A DNA stretch of 64,000 nucleotides from Singulisphaera acidiphila DSM 18658. Lineage in GTDB: Bacteria; Planctomycetota; Planctomycetia; Isosphaerales; Isosphaeraceae. The stretch covers positions 7,884,744-7,948,743 of the forward strand of contig NC_019892.1 in NCBI RefSeq assembly GCF_000242455.2, read 5' to 3'. The notes beneath the pieces are model-generated. The model was not told the origin of the DNA. It did no database searches and saw nothing but the letters and a program-made list of their open reading frames with translations. Position numbers and translations under genes: made by a program. The number at the start of each line of letters is the position of its first letter. Positions within the stretch are counted from its first letter, which is position 1. Below, in pieces: positions 26,501 to 36,489 of the stretch.

Positions 26501-29500
26501 CTATTCCGTTGCTGCGCGAAGCCGACGGGGCTGACTTCGTGTCGGGGGGTCAAAGATAGCCGTCTGGCTCGCGATCGCGTCGGGGATGTAGCAGCGGGCG
26601 TGCTGCTGGCGATTGGTCACCCCTTGGACGTTCCGCGCGACCCGGTCCTGGAAGTCGAAGAGGGTCAGCGGGCGATCGGCTTCGCTGGTCAGTCGCGCCC
26701 GGCCCTGGACATTCAGCGAGTCGAGAATTCCCAGGGCAAATGCGCCGTGGCCGCGAGAGACGACGGACTGGCTCGGACCATGAATTGAGGAGAGCATCGC
26801 GATGACGTTGCGGCGGTAGAGCGTCCGCGCCCACTCGTTCAGGCCGCGATTGGTCTGCGGAGGCGCGGGCCGTTTCTCGTGGAGCGTATCGAGCATGAGC
26901 ATCACGGTGCAACCGTAGTCGGCAAGCTGGCCTAAGGTCTCGGTGATCACCGTGGTGGAAATCGATGACGTCGGCGCTTTACCCAACGTACTGTCAGTCC
27001 CGAGGATCGTCGCTTCCTTGCCGAGGGTCAGGAAGTGGGAGTCGATCGTGACGAAAACGGCGTCTCCCTGCCCGAGTTCCCCTTGCTCGCGTTCGTCAGT
27101 GAGGGTCTTGAACGCCGCGAGAATCCGCTCAGCGGTGGCATCCGCGCCGAGGATCGGGCGGACATCAACGCGCTGGAATCGTGACGTGCCGCCGGGCGCA
27201 CCGAGGAAGGCTCCGACGTCGCGGGCATCTTCCTTGGCGAACGGGATCCGCGGCGCACTCGAGTCGCCCACTCCAAAGGAGTCGGCTCCGATCGCCAGGA
27301 CCACCAGCCGGGGGGGCGTCTCTTCGACCGGCTTCGGGGGTTCCGGGGCCAACACGTCGAAAACGTGGGTCCGTTCCTTGGCCAGCGTGTTGACCGCAAC
27401 CACGCTGACCTTGTGAATCCCAGGGTTCACGTTGACCGTAACCTCACGGTCGACGGCCGCGACCGGCGGATTGAACGAAAGCTCTGTGACCTTACCGCTG
27501 TCGACCAGAACACGGAGTGCGCTGATCAAGCCGCGACCGGCAACGCCGTCCTCGGTGGTCGCGCGGACCCGGAAGGGCAACGCCCCGCCAGCCGCAACAA
27601 GCGGCTCGAAGGGAGGCCGCGCGGGGCCGACAATCTCCACGCGCGGCAACCGATCTTCGGCAACGATCTGTTCCGGTTGGCGAACCGCCGGCTCACCCAC
27701 CGCAGGTTCAAACACACCCAGGTCAGCCGTCTGGAGCAGTCGGTCCAGCTCGATCGGCTTTCGCAACTCTTTCTCGAAGTTGTCGAACGTAAAGTAGTCA
27801 GTCGACTCGGTCGGGACGAGGCGATTGCGGTGCCAGCCGAGATACTTGCGGTCGCCGATGGCCGAGGTGTCGTAATAGCCTCGAGGCATCCAGAGGACCC
27901 ACTCGCGATCGAGCGCGGGGAAGAGGGAGAGGGCGGGAGCATCGCGTTTGGTCGTGATCAGTTCGACCCGCTTGCCCGCCCGCTGGACCACGAACTCGAT
28001 CTTAGTATTGGGGAGAACCGAATCGAGCTGGCCAACGTCGGACGCCTCCTTGCCACCGACGTAGAACTTCTGGACCTCATCGCCCACATGCAGGTCCATG
28101 GCCTCGGCAAAGCTCTTCGGTTCGACTGCGGCCACTGAGACCTGGCCACCGTCCGCCTTGTTGAACCGAGCCCCCAGCGGCGGAAGCGTGTCGCAACCCG
28201 CCAGACGCCAGAAACGGACCGTCTGATCGGCCGAACCGGTGGCCAGCCAGACACCGTCAGGTGAGGGAGCCAAGGTATAAACCGGCCCGCTGTGTCCGGC
28301 GTAGATGCGCGTCCGTGCTCCATCCTGAAGCCGGAAGAAGATCACGCCGACTTCCGAGCCGACGGCCAACATCGGCAGCGGGTGGGTCGGGCTCTTCGGA
28401 ATGAAGCTGTACGACCACCAGCGCCGGTCGATATTCGGGTCGAGCTTAAGCCGATACCCTTGCCCCTGGGCGTTGAGGAGGTCGAGCGTGTAAGGATCGA
28501 TGGGTTGAACCTTCCAGCCGTCGAGCGTGGGAACGGACCGGCTGAGCTCCCCCCGATCGAACATCGTGACCCGCTGACCTCTAAGGTCGAAGTCCTCGTA
28601 CTTCGGAGCCGGCCCGGGCAGGTCGGGGCGGCTCCGCGCGAAACCGACGGTTCTGCCGTCCGGACCAAACCCGATGTCCCAGAGGCTGCTCCCCTGCCCC
28701 GCCAGTTCGATGGGTGCGCCATTCGGGTCGGCGAGGTCTCGAATCGTGATCCCTTGCGTATCCCCCCCAGCAAACGCCAGCCGCTTGTCGTCGGGGCTGA
28801 AGGTGCACGCATAGACCAGGTTCGAGGCCCGGGCCAGCCTGGACAGCACGGCCCCTTGAGGCATCGATCGCAGTTCGACGTCACACTCCACGCTGGGGAG
28901 ATCCGAAGGACGGGCGAGGCGATGGCTGAGGACGCTCGACACCAGCCTGTTCCCATCGTGGCTGACCGCCAGCGCCTCGACGGCCCCTTGGCCGTTCTCC
29001 CCCCGGGGAAGCAGTGTCTCGTTCGCCAGGTTCGCCAGGTCATAGCGAATCAGGTCGCCATTCTCCCGCCCAATCACGACCCAGGTTCCCTTGGGACTGA
29101 CCACCAACGCGTTGATGGCGTCTCCGGCAGGATCCTTGAGATTCTGCCGCGCAGGATTGGGCCGCGCGGTAGCGATGATGACGCCGCGATCGACATCCCA
29201 GAGGTTGAGCAGTCCATCGGCCCCTCCAGTGACGAGCCGGCGGCCGCTGGGAGCGTAGGCCAAGGCGTTGACCGGACCACGGTGCCCGGTCAACACCGAG
29301 GTTGTGGTCCGAGTTTGCAGCCCCCAAATCCGGACCGTGGCGTCATTGCTCCCGGACGCCAGGAACTGCCCTGTGGGATCGAAGGCAAGGCACATGACAC
29401 TCATCCCGTGACCACGCGGCGGCCCCGACGGGAGCTGGGAATCCACCTCTCCGGTCGTCCCTTGTTGTAACCCTGGGAACCGGAAAAGGTTGATCTCGGC

Positions 29501-29878
29501 CCGATTGCTGTCCACACCGATGCCGGCGATTGCCAAAAGCTTTTGACCGCGAGCGTCGGCCATGGGCGAGAGGGCCATTGCATAAATGGAACCGGCATAT
29601 CCCCGCCAGATTCGGGGACGAATCGTCTGAACGAGACGAGGGCGGGGATCGCCGAGATTCCAGACGTTGACAACCTTGTCCATCCCGCCCGAGAGGAGCG
29701 TCGAACCGTCGGCCGCCGTGAAGATCAACGATCGCACGGGCGCGGAGTGGCCTCCGCTGTTGACGACGGGAATCGGCTGAGTGATGTCGCCGAGATTGGC
29801 CTGGGCCTCGGCCCGGACCACCCACACGGCGGAGATCAGGAACAGAGCTCCGCCACGAATCCAACAATGTCGGTACAT
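26501..29878 (-). CDS. Exported WD40-PDZ protein with a degenerate caspase-like domain
   Basis: The 1125-residue protein starts at ATG 29878, giving a clean signal peptide (CWIRGGALFLISAVWVVRAEA); an in-frame ATG at 30013 would add 45 residues before it. WD40 repeats fill about 40-600 (for example FDPTGQFLASGSNDATVRIW). A PDZ-like domain at about 610-690 contains VAAVEPKSFAEAMDLHVGDE. An Ig-like part lies at about 790-880. A C14-like domain follows from about 890: LVVLAIGADSFG, then VFVTIDSHF and CTVMLMLDTLHEKR. Where caspases have D-A-C this has D-T-L, so the nucleophile is missing. It is probably a scaffold or sensor. The architecture parallels the dual-caspase protein at 8004-12416, 14 kb away. 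Confidence 0.87.
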   Translation of the reverse strand: MYRHCWIRGGALFLISAVWVVRAEAQANLGDITQPIPVVNSGGHSAPVRSLIFTAADGSTLLSGGMDKVVNVWNLGDPRPRLVQTIRPRIWRGYAGSIYAMALSPMADARGQKLLAIAGIGVDSNRAEINLFRFPGLQQGTTGEVDSQLPSGPPRGHGMSVMCLAFDPTGQFLASGSNDATVRIWGLQTRTTTSVLTGHRGPVNALAYAPSGRRLVTGGADGLLNLWDVDRGVIIATARPNPARQNLKDPAGDAINALVVSPKGTWVVIGRENGDLIRYDLANLANETLLPRGENGQGAVEALAVSHDGNRLVSSVLSHRLARPSDLPSVECDVELRSMPQGAVLSRLARASNLVYACTFSPDDKRLAFAGGDTQGITIRDLADPNGAPIELAGQGSSLWDIGFGPDGRTVGFARSRPDLPGPAPKYEDFDLRGQRVTMFDRGELSRSVPTLDGWKVQPIDPYTLDLLNAQGQGYRLKLDPNIDRRWWSYSFIPKSPTHPLPMLAVGSEVGVIFFRLQDGARTRIYAGHSGPVYTLAPSPDGVWLATGSADQTVRFWRLAGCDTLPPLGARFNKADGGQVSVAAVEPKSFAEAMDLHVGDEVQKFYVGGKEASDVGQLDSVLPNTKIEFVVQRAGKRVELITTKRDAPALSLFPALDREWVLWMPRGYYDTSAIGDRKYLGWHRNRLVPTESTDYFTFDNFEKELRKPIELDRLLQTADLGVFEPAVGEPAVRQPEQIVAEDRLPRVEIVGPARPPFEPLVAAGGALPFRVRATTEDGVAGRGLISALRVLVDSGKVTELSFNPPVAAVDREVTVNVNPGIHKVSVVAVNTLAKERTHVFDVLAPEPPKPVEETPPRLVVLAIGADSFGVGDSSAPRIPFAKEDARDVGAFLGAPGGTSRFQRVDVRPILGADATAERILAAFKTLTDEREQGELGQGDAVFVTIDSHFLTLGKEATILGTDSTLGKAPTSSISTTVITETLGQLADYGCTVMLMLDTLHEKRPAPPQTNRGLNEWARTLYRRNVIAMLSSIHGPSQSVVSRGHGAFALGILDSLNVQGRARLTSEADRPLTLFDFQDRVARNVQGVTNRQQHARCYIPDAIASQTAIFDPPTRSQPRRLRAATE

Positions 29879-30267
29879 CGAGCTGATTCCACTCCCCTCG
29901 GTGATGGAAATCTCCGAGGCTGACCTGAGACACGTCGACTCATGCCCACGCCGGTGTGACACGCTCAACGCATCCCCTTGGGAATTCCTGCGTGGTTCGA
30001 GAGCCGGCGCCATGTTTCACATCGCACAGATTCTACTGTCCCGCTCGCATGTGTGTGACACACCCACCGATTCCGCCCGATTCTCAGGCATGGACTTGCC
30101 TTAACAATTGGCAACAAAAGAGTCATCAGGACCACTGATTCAACCGATTATTCTAGCATAATCCCAACCTCCCCGCTCGAAGGCTGGGTATTTGGGTATG
30201 AACTGTCGAACGAAGTCGAAACCATCACCGACCACCTGCGTTCAGGGGTACGGGGGAACTCATTCCG
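29879..30267. promoter_or_regulatory. Divergent promoter region
   Basis: These 389 bases lie between the divergent WD40-PDZ gene and the outer-membrane-type gene. A moderately AT-rich stretch at about 30100-30170 (TTAACAATTGGCAAC, then GATTATTCTAGCATAAT) is a plausible core promoter area. No gene was seen. Confidence 0.35.
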
Positions 30268-31752
30268 ATGAGGAAACGTCGAAATAGGATCCTGACCCTC
30301 GGGCTGTCGGCCTTCGCGCTTTCGACAGCCGTTCCAGCGCCTGCCCTCGAATGGCCCTGGCGCAACCGATCGTCAAGCTGTCAGCACTGCGGCCAATCGG
30401 TCAGGATCTTCACTCCATCCAGGCACTCCTGCCCGGCCACGATGCCGATGGCAACTCCGACACCCTACTATGCTCCCATGGCGGCCCCGCCATCAGCCGA
30501 GTACGCCCCAATGGAGGCACCTCGGCCCGGCGAACCCTTGCCGGTGGGTCCGTCAACCCAGCCCTCAATGGATAATACAGGGGCGGGTCAGTTCCCATCG
30601 GCCGATGGCTCAACGCCACCAGCCTCCGGAGGAACAACGCCACCGGCCAGCGGAGGAGCAACGCCACCAGCCGGCGGAGGAGCAACGCCACCGGCCGGCG
30701 CCGAGGGAGCCAATGCAGGTGCGCCTCCGGCGGCCGACACCAGCACTCCCTCAGCCTCATCGGGATTGGGTGGCGGGCTGGGCGAGCCGCAAGGCGCACT
30801 TAATATGTTCGGCGACGTGGCGCCTGTCTCCCGACTGGCGATCCTCCAGGCCACTCAGCCAGGCTTCGTGCCCCCGCCGCCGCCCGAACCACCGAATCGA
30901 CCGACCCGCTTCCCCTCCGAACGCATGAAGTCTGCCGCATTCGTGCCGAGCGTACGTAACTTCAAGATCGCCGATAACCAAACCCCGATGCCCGTCGATC
31001 GGATCACTTATAGCTTCAACTTCTTCGACGACGTCAACGGCGCCATCAACAAGCGGTTTAACGTTCCGCTTTCACAGATCCAGGCTTATCGACACGTCTT
31101 TGGTTTCGAGAAAACATTCTTCGACAAGAACGCATCGTTCGGCATGCGGCTTCCGCTCAATACGCTGACCGCCAACAGCCCGATTCGCAACCTGGGGCAG
31201 ACGAGCACCTCGCTCGGCGACCTGTCGGCCTTCGTCAAGTACGCGCTCTGGATCGATCGGGAGCAGGGGCGAGTGTTGTCAACCGGGTTGGCAATCACCA
31301 TGCCCACGGGCCCGGCCACGTTCGGCGGAGCAAACTACTTACGAGGGTTGCACTACACCAACTTGCAGCCGTTCCTCGGTGCGCAATGGACCTGGGGCAA
31401 CCTGTACGCGATCAACTTCACCTCGATCGACGTCCCGACCAGCTCGCGTGATGTGACGATCTTGTACGAAGACTTTTCGCTCGGTTACTTCCTCTATCGC
31501 AACCCCAACCCGAACGGTTTCATCCGGTCGATCGCCCCCACGCTCGAAACGCATGTCAACATCGCGCTTAATCACAATGACCCGTTCGATCGCGGAGACA
31601 TCACCGCAACAAGCCAAGTGGTTGGTTTAACCGAAGGTGTGAACGTCTTCTTCAAGAACAACTCGGTCATCTCGTTCGGCGTGGTCGAACCGGTCACGGG
31701 GCCGCGACCGTTTAACATCGAAGCCATGCTTCTCTTCAATACCTTCTTCTGA
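30268..31752 (+). CDS. Putative outer-membrane beta-barrel protein with repeat-rich linker
   Basis: The 494-residue protein has a signal peptide (ILTLGLSAFALSTAVPAPA), a CQHCG pair near residue 37, and a Pro/Ala/Gly linker (60-175) containing four TPPASGG-like units. The C-terminal ~270 residues show alternating aromatic/polar strand patterns (RITYSFNFFDDVNG, FGMRLPLNTL, YEDFSLGYFLYRNPN). The chain ends in MLLFNTFF; a terminal Phe is typical of outer-membrane barrels recognised by BamA. It looks like a porin- or transporter-like protein of a planctomycete-specific family; I do not recognise a named family. A strong hairpin follows at 31784-31823. Confidence 0.75.
   Translation: MRKRRNRILTLGLSAFALSTAVPAPALEWPWRNRSSSCQHCGQSVRIFTPSRHSCPATMPMATPTPYYAPMAAPPSAEYAPMEAPRPGEPLPVGPSTQPSMDNTGAGQFPSADGSTPPASGGTTPPASGGATPPAGGGATPPAGAEGANAGAPPAADTSTPSASSGLGGGLGEPQGALNMFGDVAPVSRLAILQATQPGFVPPPPPEPPNRPTRFPSERMKSAAFVPSVRNFKIADNQTPMPVDRITYSFNFFDDVNGAINKRFNVPLSQIQAYRHVFGFEKTFFDKNASFGMRLPLNTLTANSPIRNLGQTSTSLGDLSAFVKYALWIDREQGRVLSTGLAITMPTGPATFGGANYLRGLHYTNLQPFLGAQWTWGNLYAINFTSIDVPTSSRDVTILYEDFSLGYFLYRNPNPNGFIRSIAPTLETHVNIALNHNDPFDRGDITATSQVVGLTEGVNVFFKNNSVISFGVVEPVTGPRPFNIEAMLLFNTFF
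30610..30705 (+). repeat. Four imperfect 24-bp tandem repeats
   Basis: Units of 24 bp beginning [T/A/G]CAACGCCACC encode STPPASGG, TTPPASGG, ATPPAGGG and ATPPAGAE in the periplasmic linker of the outer-membrane-type protein. Copy number can vary in frame. Confidence 0.8.
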
Positions 31753-31783
31753 TCCAGCCCTCTCTCAGCCTCCAGGAACCCGG

Positions 31784-31823
31784 CCGGGCCGGCCGTTGGG
31801 ATTCACCCCAACGGCCGGCCCGG
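31784..31823. terminator. Bidirectional 17-bp hairpin between convergent genes
   Basis: The stem CCGGGCCGGCCGTTGGG (31784-31800) and its exact complement at 31807-31823 flank a 6-nt loop. It lies 32 nt past the outer-membrane gene stop and 48 nt past the stop of the opposing exoprotein gene, so it can serve both. Confidence 0.7.
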
Positions 31824-31870
31824 TGGCCTAACTGGAATACCCACCCCCATCAAGTCAGGAAAGGCGAAGC

Positions 31871-34800
31871 TTAGCCTTTTCTCGCTCGGCGTTGAAGCAG
31901 TCTCCTACCGCCTCGTGCCGGAGACGACGCGACGGATGCTGCCGTTTGAACCTGGACACCTTGGACGAAGGTCGTCTGATAGTCGGATCCCGTTCTTACC
32001 CTCGCCTCACCATTATTCCCGTCCAGGAAGTTACCCGCCCGGTCGGTCAGACCACCGGGAGCGGTTCCGATCACGCGGAGACGGAAGGCGGTATTCCTTG
32101 GAAGCGGCGATGCGAAGGTCAGCGTGACGATTCGGTAGATGTCGTCATAAAGCACACTCGCAACCGGGATCCGAGCCCCGGGTCGCGAGTTCCGCCTGAT
32201 GGCTGTGACGATGTAGTTCGCCGGATTCAAAGCCCGTTGCGAGTCGAGATAGGTCGTGAAGGTCAGTCCGATCGCCGTGATCGTTCCTGCCGACGGGTTC
32301 GAGAGAAGGCCGACCCGCTCAACCTGCGGGCCTTCCGACAACTCGCGAACCTGCACCCCTCCCAAGGTGTTAAACCGAATGTCGTTGCCGTTGGGCGAGG
32401 ACGACGGGGCCATGAAGTTCCCGGGACCCGAGTACAGGAAAACGCCGAAGGTGTTGCCCAGACCACGGGCCCCCGCGCGATTAGTCCCGATGAAATTACC
32501 GAGAAGCGCGTTGCTCGTGGCATTGTCACCCAGGATCTGAACCCCGATCGAGCGATTCCCGGCCACGACATTGCCGGCCCCGGGCGTGCTTCCCCCGATC
32601 AGGTTGCCCGATGCGTCGTTGATGAAGATCCCTTGCGCATTGCCAAGCCGGTCTGTCCCTTGGGCATTCGTGCCGATGAAGTTCCCTTGAATCACATTGC
32701 CCGACGCAATCCCTGGAGGGTTGAACATCGGTTGGCCGTTGAAGACCGTGGCATCATTGAAGATCTGAATGCCAACTGACGCATTCCCCGAGATGAGGTT
32801 GCCCATTCCGGGAGCATCGCCGCCAATCAGGTTCCGCGCTGCGCCCAGGATGACAACGCCCTGGAAGTTCGGCACGGACGCGGTCCCCGTGACGTCGGTG
32901 CCGATGTAGTTGCCCCACACGCGGTTGAACATCGTACTGCTGCCGACCAGGTTAATCCCGATGTTGCGGTTGCCCGAAATAATGTTGCGTTCCGCCGGGG
33001 TGAGACCACCGATTGTGTTGAGGTCGATATTCTGGATCTGGATCCCGTTCCCGTTTCCGACCGCCTGAGTGCCGGAGAGATCGGTACCGATCCGATTGCC
33101 CACAACCCGATTGCCTCCGATCCCCTCCAGCAACAAACCGATCCCGGCGAACCCGTTGATAACCAACGACTGTACAGTGGAGTTCCCACCGGCGAGCGTC
33201 AATCCGTTGGCGCCTGCACCGGCCCGGCTCCCATCGATCTCGATGAGCGGTTCCCCTTGGAACCCCGGCTGGCTCGACCCGTCAATGAAGACCGAGTACG
33301 CAATCACGGGCAAGGGGCTGAGCAAGGTGATCCGATGCGGCCCCGCACCCGGGATCCTGAAGATAATCGTCGTCGGGATCTGATCGGCATTGACGTCTTC
33401 GATCACTGCCCGAAGCGAGCCCGGGCCACTGTCGGCATCCGTCGTGACAATGTCATTGCTGAGGACCGTGGCAGTGGTCTTGACCGTCGTCAAGACACCT
33501 TGGGGATCCCGAATCATCACCGTCACGATGTAGGGAAGCCCCGGGGCCGTCTCCCTGAGATAGAGGTGCGAGCCATTGACCAGGAAGCTCCCCTCCCCCT
33601 CGGGAACGATCGTTCCCGCCGAAGGCGCGGTGCCATCACCCCAGTCGATGACCGCAGTGAAGCCCGATTCCGAGGTAAAGTACCCAGAGCTGGGTGTGAT
33701 CAAAGCAACCGACTTTGTAAACGTATAGTCCTCGGTCACCGTGATCGGCAGCGGAGTCACGACGATGTCAGGGGAAGCAATCTCGGCGCGGCTCGCGATC
33801 GTGGTCGAACCGCCCCCCACGTCCGACACGGCAAACGTCACGCCTCCGATGGTCGTGATCGACGTGTAAGGCTGATCGACGACGAGAATGCTGACAGGGT
33901 AGCTTCCCGGGTTGGCGAACGTGTGCGTGCCAATCACATCAAACGGAGTTCCAGCCCCCCCAGCTTGGCTCACGACGCCTTGGGTGGACGTGCCATCGCC
34001 CCAGTTGATCGTCGCGGTGAACTGACTGGCCGGTTCGTTGACATCGGCGTCGGAGAACTGTCCAACGACGGTGTTCGACAACGGGTAGCCCGCGAAGCCG
34101 CTGATCGTGGTCGGAATCGCGGACAATGGAGGATTGGCCGCGTTGGTGATGTTCACCTGTTCGATGTTAGCCAGATTGATCGTGGGGAACGCCCCGATGT
34201 TGACGGTCGTCCCCGTAAAATTCACGGTTCCGCCCCCCGCATCGATGTTCAGGGTATCAGTCCCAGTTCCCCCGTTGAGGAAAAGGCTCCCCCCTGCTCC
34301 AAGGCCCGAGGGGAGAACAGTGAATTGGTCATTGTTCCCTCCCGAGTTGATGGAGGTTGATACCCCGGGAGCGGTGGCCAAGATATTGATCTGGTCCGCG
34401 CTTTCACTCGACAGAATCGTCAGCGAGGCCAGCCCAACCGCCGCCTTGGTCGTGTTCAGGGTAATCCGCTCACCAGCACCGCTCGGGGAACCGTCGCGAG
34501 TCAGGTCGAGTTGGACATTCGTCTTGTTGGCGAAGTCGATCCGCTCGAAACCGACCGGGGTGTCACCACTATTGATTTCGGTCGTCTGAAATCCCTGCGA
34601 GATCGGTCCGTCAATGACGTTGAACACAACCGCGCTACTCGGCGAGACAAAGGTAAAATTGGTCGCGGGAACCGTGTCGATGATCGGGCTTAAATTCAAA
34701 AATTGAATAGACGAATGCGTCCCAATACGTGAATCATCCAGTGAAATGAATCCATCGGTTGAGTTGGTCGCCCCGTACATTTCGTCGGTAAACGACCCAC

Positions 34801-35938
34801 CCATCAGCACCAACGTATTGAAACCAGCGTTGCCATTGTAGAGGATCCCTGAAACCGATGGAATCGGGTTACCGCCCGAGAAGTCGACAGTCAGCGTATC
34901 GGCCCCGGAACCACCGAGGTAGCTGATCTGCGAGAGACTCGTCGTTCCGAACAGGATCGGCTGCTGCGTCAGCCCGGAAATCCCACCCTGAGCGAGCGTT
35001 GCGCGAGCATCGGCGGTCGAGTTCGTCCCATCAAGGATCAGATTCGTATTCCGCGAACTGCCCAGAAAACTGAGTGCTCCGCCGATCGCCGGTCCGAGCG
35101 CGACCCGAACCGAGTCGATCGGTGCAGTGGGGGACGCCCCACTCTCGTCAATCACCAACGCGTTCGTCGTCCCAAGAATCGCGAGCGAATCGGATCCGGC
35201 CCCCGGATTGATGCGCGTCGCCGCACTTGTGTCGTTGACAGTGAAGGAGTCGCCCCCGCTCCCGCCTCTGATGTTCAACTGGCCGACTTGCCCCGAAGTC
35301 CAATTAATCGGCGAGGGCGACGCACCCGAGACCGAGGCGGGAGCGATCGTCCAATTCCGCCCCACAGTGCCGCCTGAATCGTCGAGCGTCAACGACGTCG
35401 GAGTCGTCTGCCCCAACTGGACGCCGATGGTCAACGGCTGCCGGATCCCTTGGAGAGTCGAGGGGCCACCCGTCGGTGAAGTGCCGGCGTTGACCGCATC
35501 AAACCCGGTCACCACCGTGGGCGCGTCGATCGATCCGATCGTCAGGTTGTTGACTTGTGCATTGCTCGAGGATATTGCCAGCCTGGTGACCGAGGACACA
35601 GGGCCGGTCACCGAATTGGTGCCATCGCCGGTCCATCCAAGCGATATCGCCGACTCCGACAGGCTGATCGTCTGGAATTGATCAACCACCGTATAGTTGC
35701 CGTTCACGCCGGTGGAAACGATCGACAATTCATTGGTCGCCCCCCCGCCCGTGGACTCGACATAAGTCAGCGGGCCGGCCGCGGAGGTGCTGGAAGCCGT
35801 GATATCAAGGAACGATAGCAGGCAGCGACGCTCGAGAGTCTCGAACATCGCGCCATGCCCCAAAACGCGACGCGGTCGTTCCCGCTTCAAACTTTTCCAT
35901 TCGGAGGGGTTGTTACGCCAGTCATAAAAAGAAAGCAT
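31871..35938 (-). CDS. Giant exoprotein with planctomycete sorting motif, PKD domains and right-handed beta-helix
   Basis: The product is 1355 residues. The N-terminus has a basic stretch and then MFETLERRCLLSFLD (31-45), the LEPR-LLS-type motif that planctomycetes put on large exported proteins in place of a normal signal peptide. Residues 60-620 hold repetitive Ser/Thr/Gly beta-rich units (DTLTVDFSGG, SDSLAILGTTN). PKD-like domains lie at about 620-700 (INWGDGTSTQG) and 745-835 (IDWGDGTAP). Parallel beta-helix repeats at about 930-1190 recur as NxIxGN-x-IGT (VVGNRIGTDLSG, WGNYIGTDVTG, IQGNFIGTNAQG). A C-terminal cadherin/Big-like domain and a basic tail close it. It is likely an adhesin or carbohydrate-binding surface protein. 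Confidence 0.88.
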   Translation of the reverse strand: MLSFYDWRNNPSEWKSLKRERPRRVLGHGAMFETLERRCLLSFLDITASSTSAAGPLTYVESTGGGATNELSIVSTGVNGNYTVVDQFQTISLSESAISLGWTGDGTNSVTGPVSSVTRLAISSSNAQVNNLTIGSIDAPTVVTGFDAVNAGTSPTGGPSTLQGIRQPLTIGVQLGQTTPTSLTLDDSGGTVGRNWTIAPASVSGASPSPINWTSGQVGQLNIRGGSGGDSFTVNDTSAATRINPGAGSDSLAILGTTNALVIDESGASPTAPIDSVRVALGPAIGGALSFLGSSRNTNLILDGTNSTADARATLAQGGISGLTQQPILFGTTSLSQISYLGGSGADTLTVDFSGGNPIPSVSGILYNGNAGFNTLVLMGGSFTDEMYGATNSTDGFISLDDSRIGTHSSIQFLNLSPIIDTVPATNFTFVSPSSAVVFNVIDGPISQGFQTTEINSGDTPVGFERIDFANKTNVQLDLTRDGSPSGAGERITLNTTKAAVGLASLTILSSESADQINILATAPGVSTSINSGGNNDQFTVLPSGLGAGGSLFLNGGTGTDTLNIDAGGGTVNFTGTTVNIGAFPTINLANIEQVNITNAANPPLSAIPTTISGFAGYPLSNTVVGQFSDADVNEPASQFTATINWGDGTSTQGVVSQAGGAGTPFDVIGTHTFANPGSYPVSILVVDQPYTSITTIGGVTFAVSDVGGGSTTIASRAEIASPDIVVTPLPITVTEDYTFTKSVALITPSSGYFTSESGFTAVIDWGDGTAPSAGTIVPEGEGSFLVNGSHLYLRETAPGLPYIVTVMIRDPQGVLTTVKTTATVLSNDIVTTDADSGPGSLRAVIEDVNADQIPTTIIFRIPGAGPHRITLLSPLPVIAYSVFIDGSSQPGFQGEPLIEIDGSRAGAGANGLTLAGGNSTVQSLVINGFAGIGLLLEGIGGNRVVGNRIGTDLSGTQAVGNGNGIQIQNIDLNTIGGLTPAERNIISGNRNIGINLVGSSTMFNRVWGNYIGTDVTGTASVPNFQGVVILGAARNLIGGDAPGMGNLISGNASVGIQIFNDATVFNGQPMFNPPGIASGNVIQGNFIGTNAQGTDRLGNAQGIFINDASGNLIGGSTPGAGNVVAGNRSIGVQILGDNATSNALLGNFIGTNRAGARGLGNTFGVFLYSGPGNFMAPSSSPNGNDIRFNTLGGVQVRELSEGPQVERVGLLSNPSAGTITAIGLTFTTYLDSQRALNPANYIVTAIRRNSRPGARIPVASVLYDDIYRIVTLTFASPLPRNTAFRLRVIGTAPGGLTDRAGNFLDGNNGEARVRTGSDYQTTFVQGVQVQTAASVASSPARGGRRLLQRRARKG

Positions 35939-36489
35939 AAATGAATCTCGTAAAAAAATTCGACTCTTGAGGGGTCAACCACTCTCTCTCCAACCGCGAA
36001 CTCCGACAGACCTCCGGCGTCAACATCGACAACCGACATACCGGCTCGCGAGCAGAAGAAGGCGCAAGAATGAACGCCCAGCCATAGCAAACCGTGACGT
36101 CGGCACGACCGAATTATCCTGCAACCCAACGAACCATGTCACGCAAATAACTCGAGCCCCTTTAAAATCCCCATTCTCATTAAACCAAAGAAACCGCGCA
36201 AGCTTCAAACTTGCCACGAATTTCACACATTGCAATTTTCTCGCATGCAACCAAGCAGCTATGGCTTACCTTGAGCGTTTCACAAGGGCAAGGGGCCACG
36301 CCTCTTTTAAGTCATGAAACGAAGACGCGTCCCTTGCGACCGCACTTCTCAACTCGTACTCTTGGAGCCGTTCGCACTCCAGGTCCGTAGCACCACTAAA
36401 GTCCTCACTGCGACATCACGATCCGTGACAAGACCGATCGGATCCATCCCTATTTCCTGAAACCAAGTCAACAGTTATCGAATTCGATC
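35939..36489. other. Intergenic region between divergent genes
   Basis: These 551 bases are lower in GC than their surroundings, particularly 36110-36260. They must contain the promoter of the exoprotein gene and that of the fusion enzyme gene. Several short frames exist but none has a ribosome site or protein-like composition. Confidence 0.35.

Noticed and set aside
30610..30705. Short tandem repeats as a CRISPR array
   Set aside because: Units are 24 bp, contiguous without spacers and in frame within a coding region.
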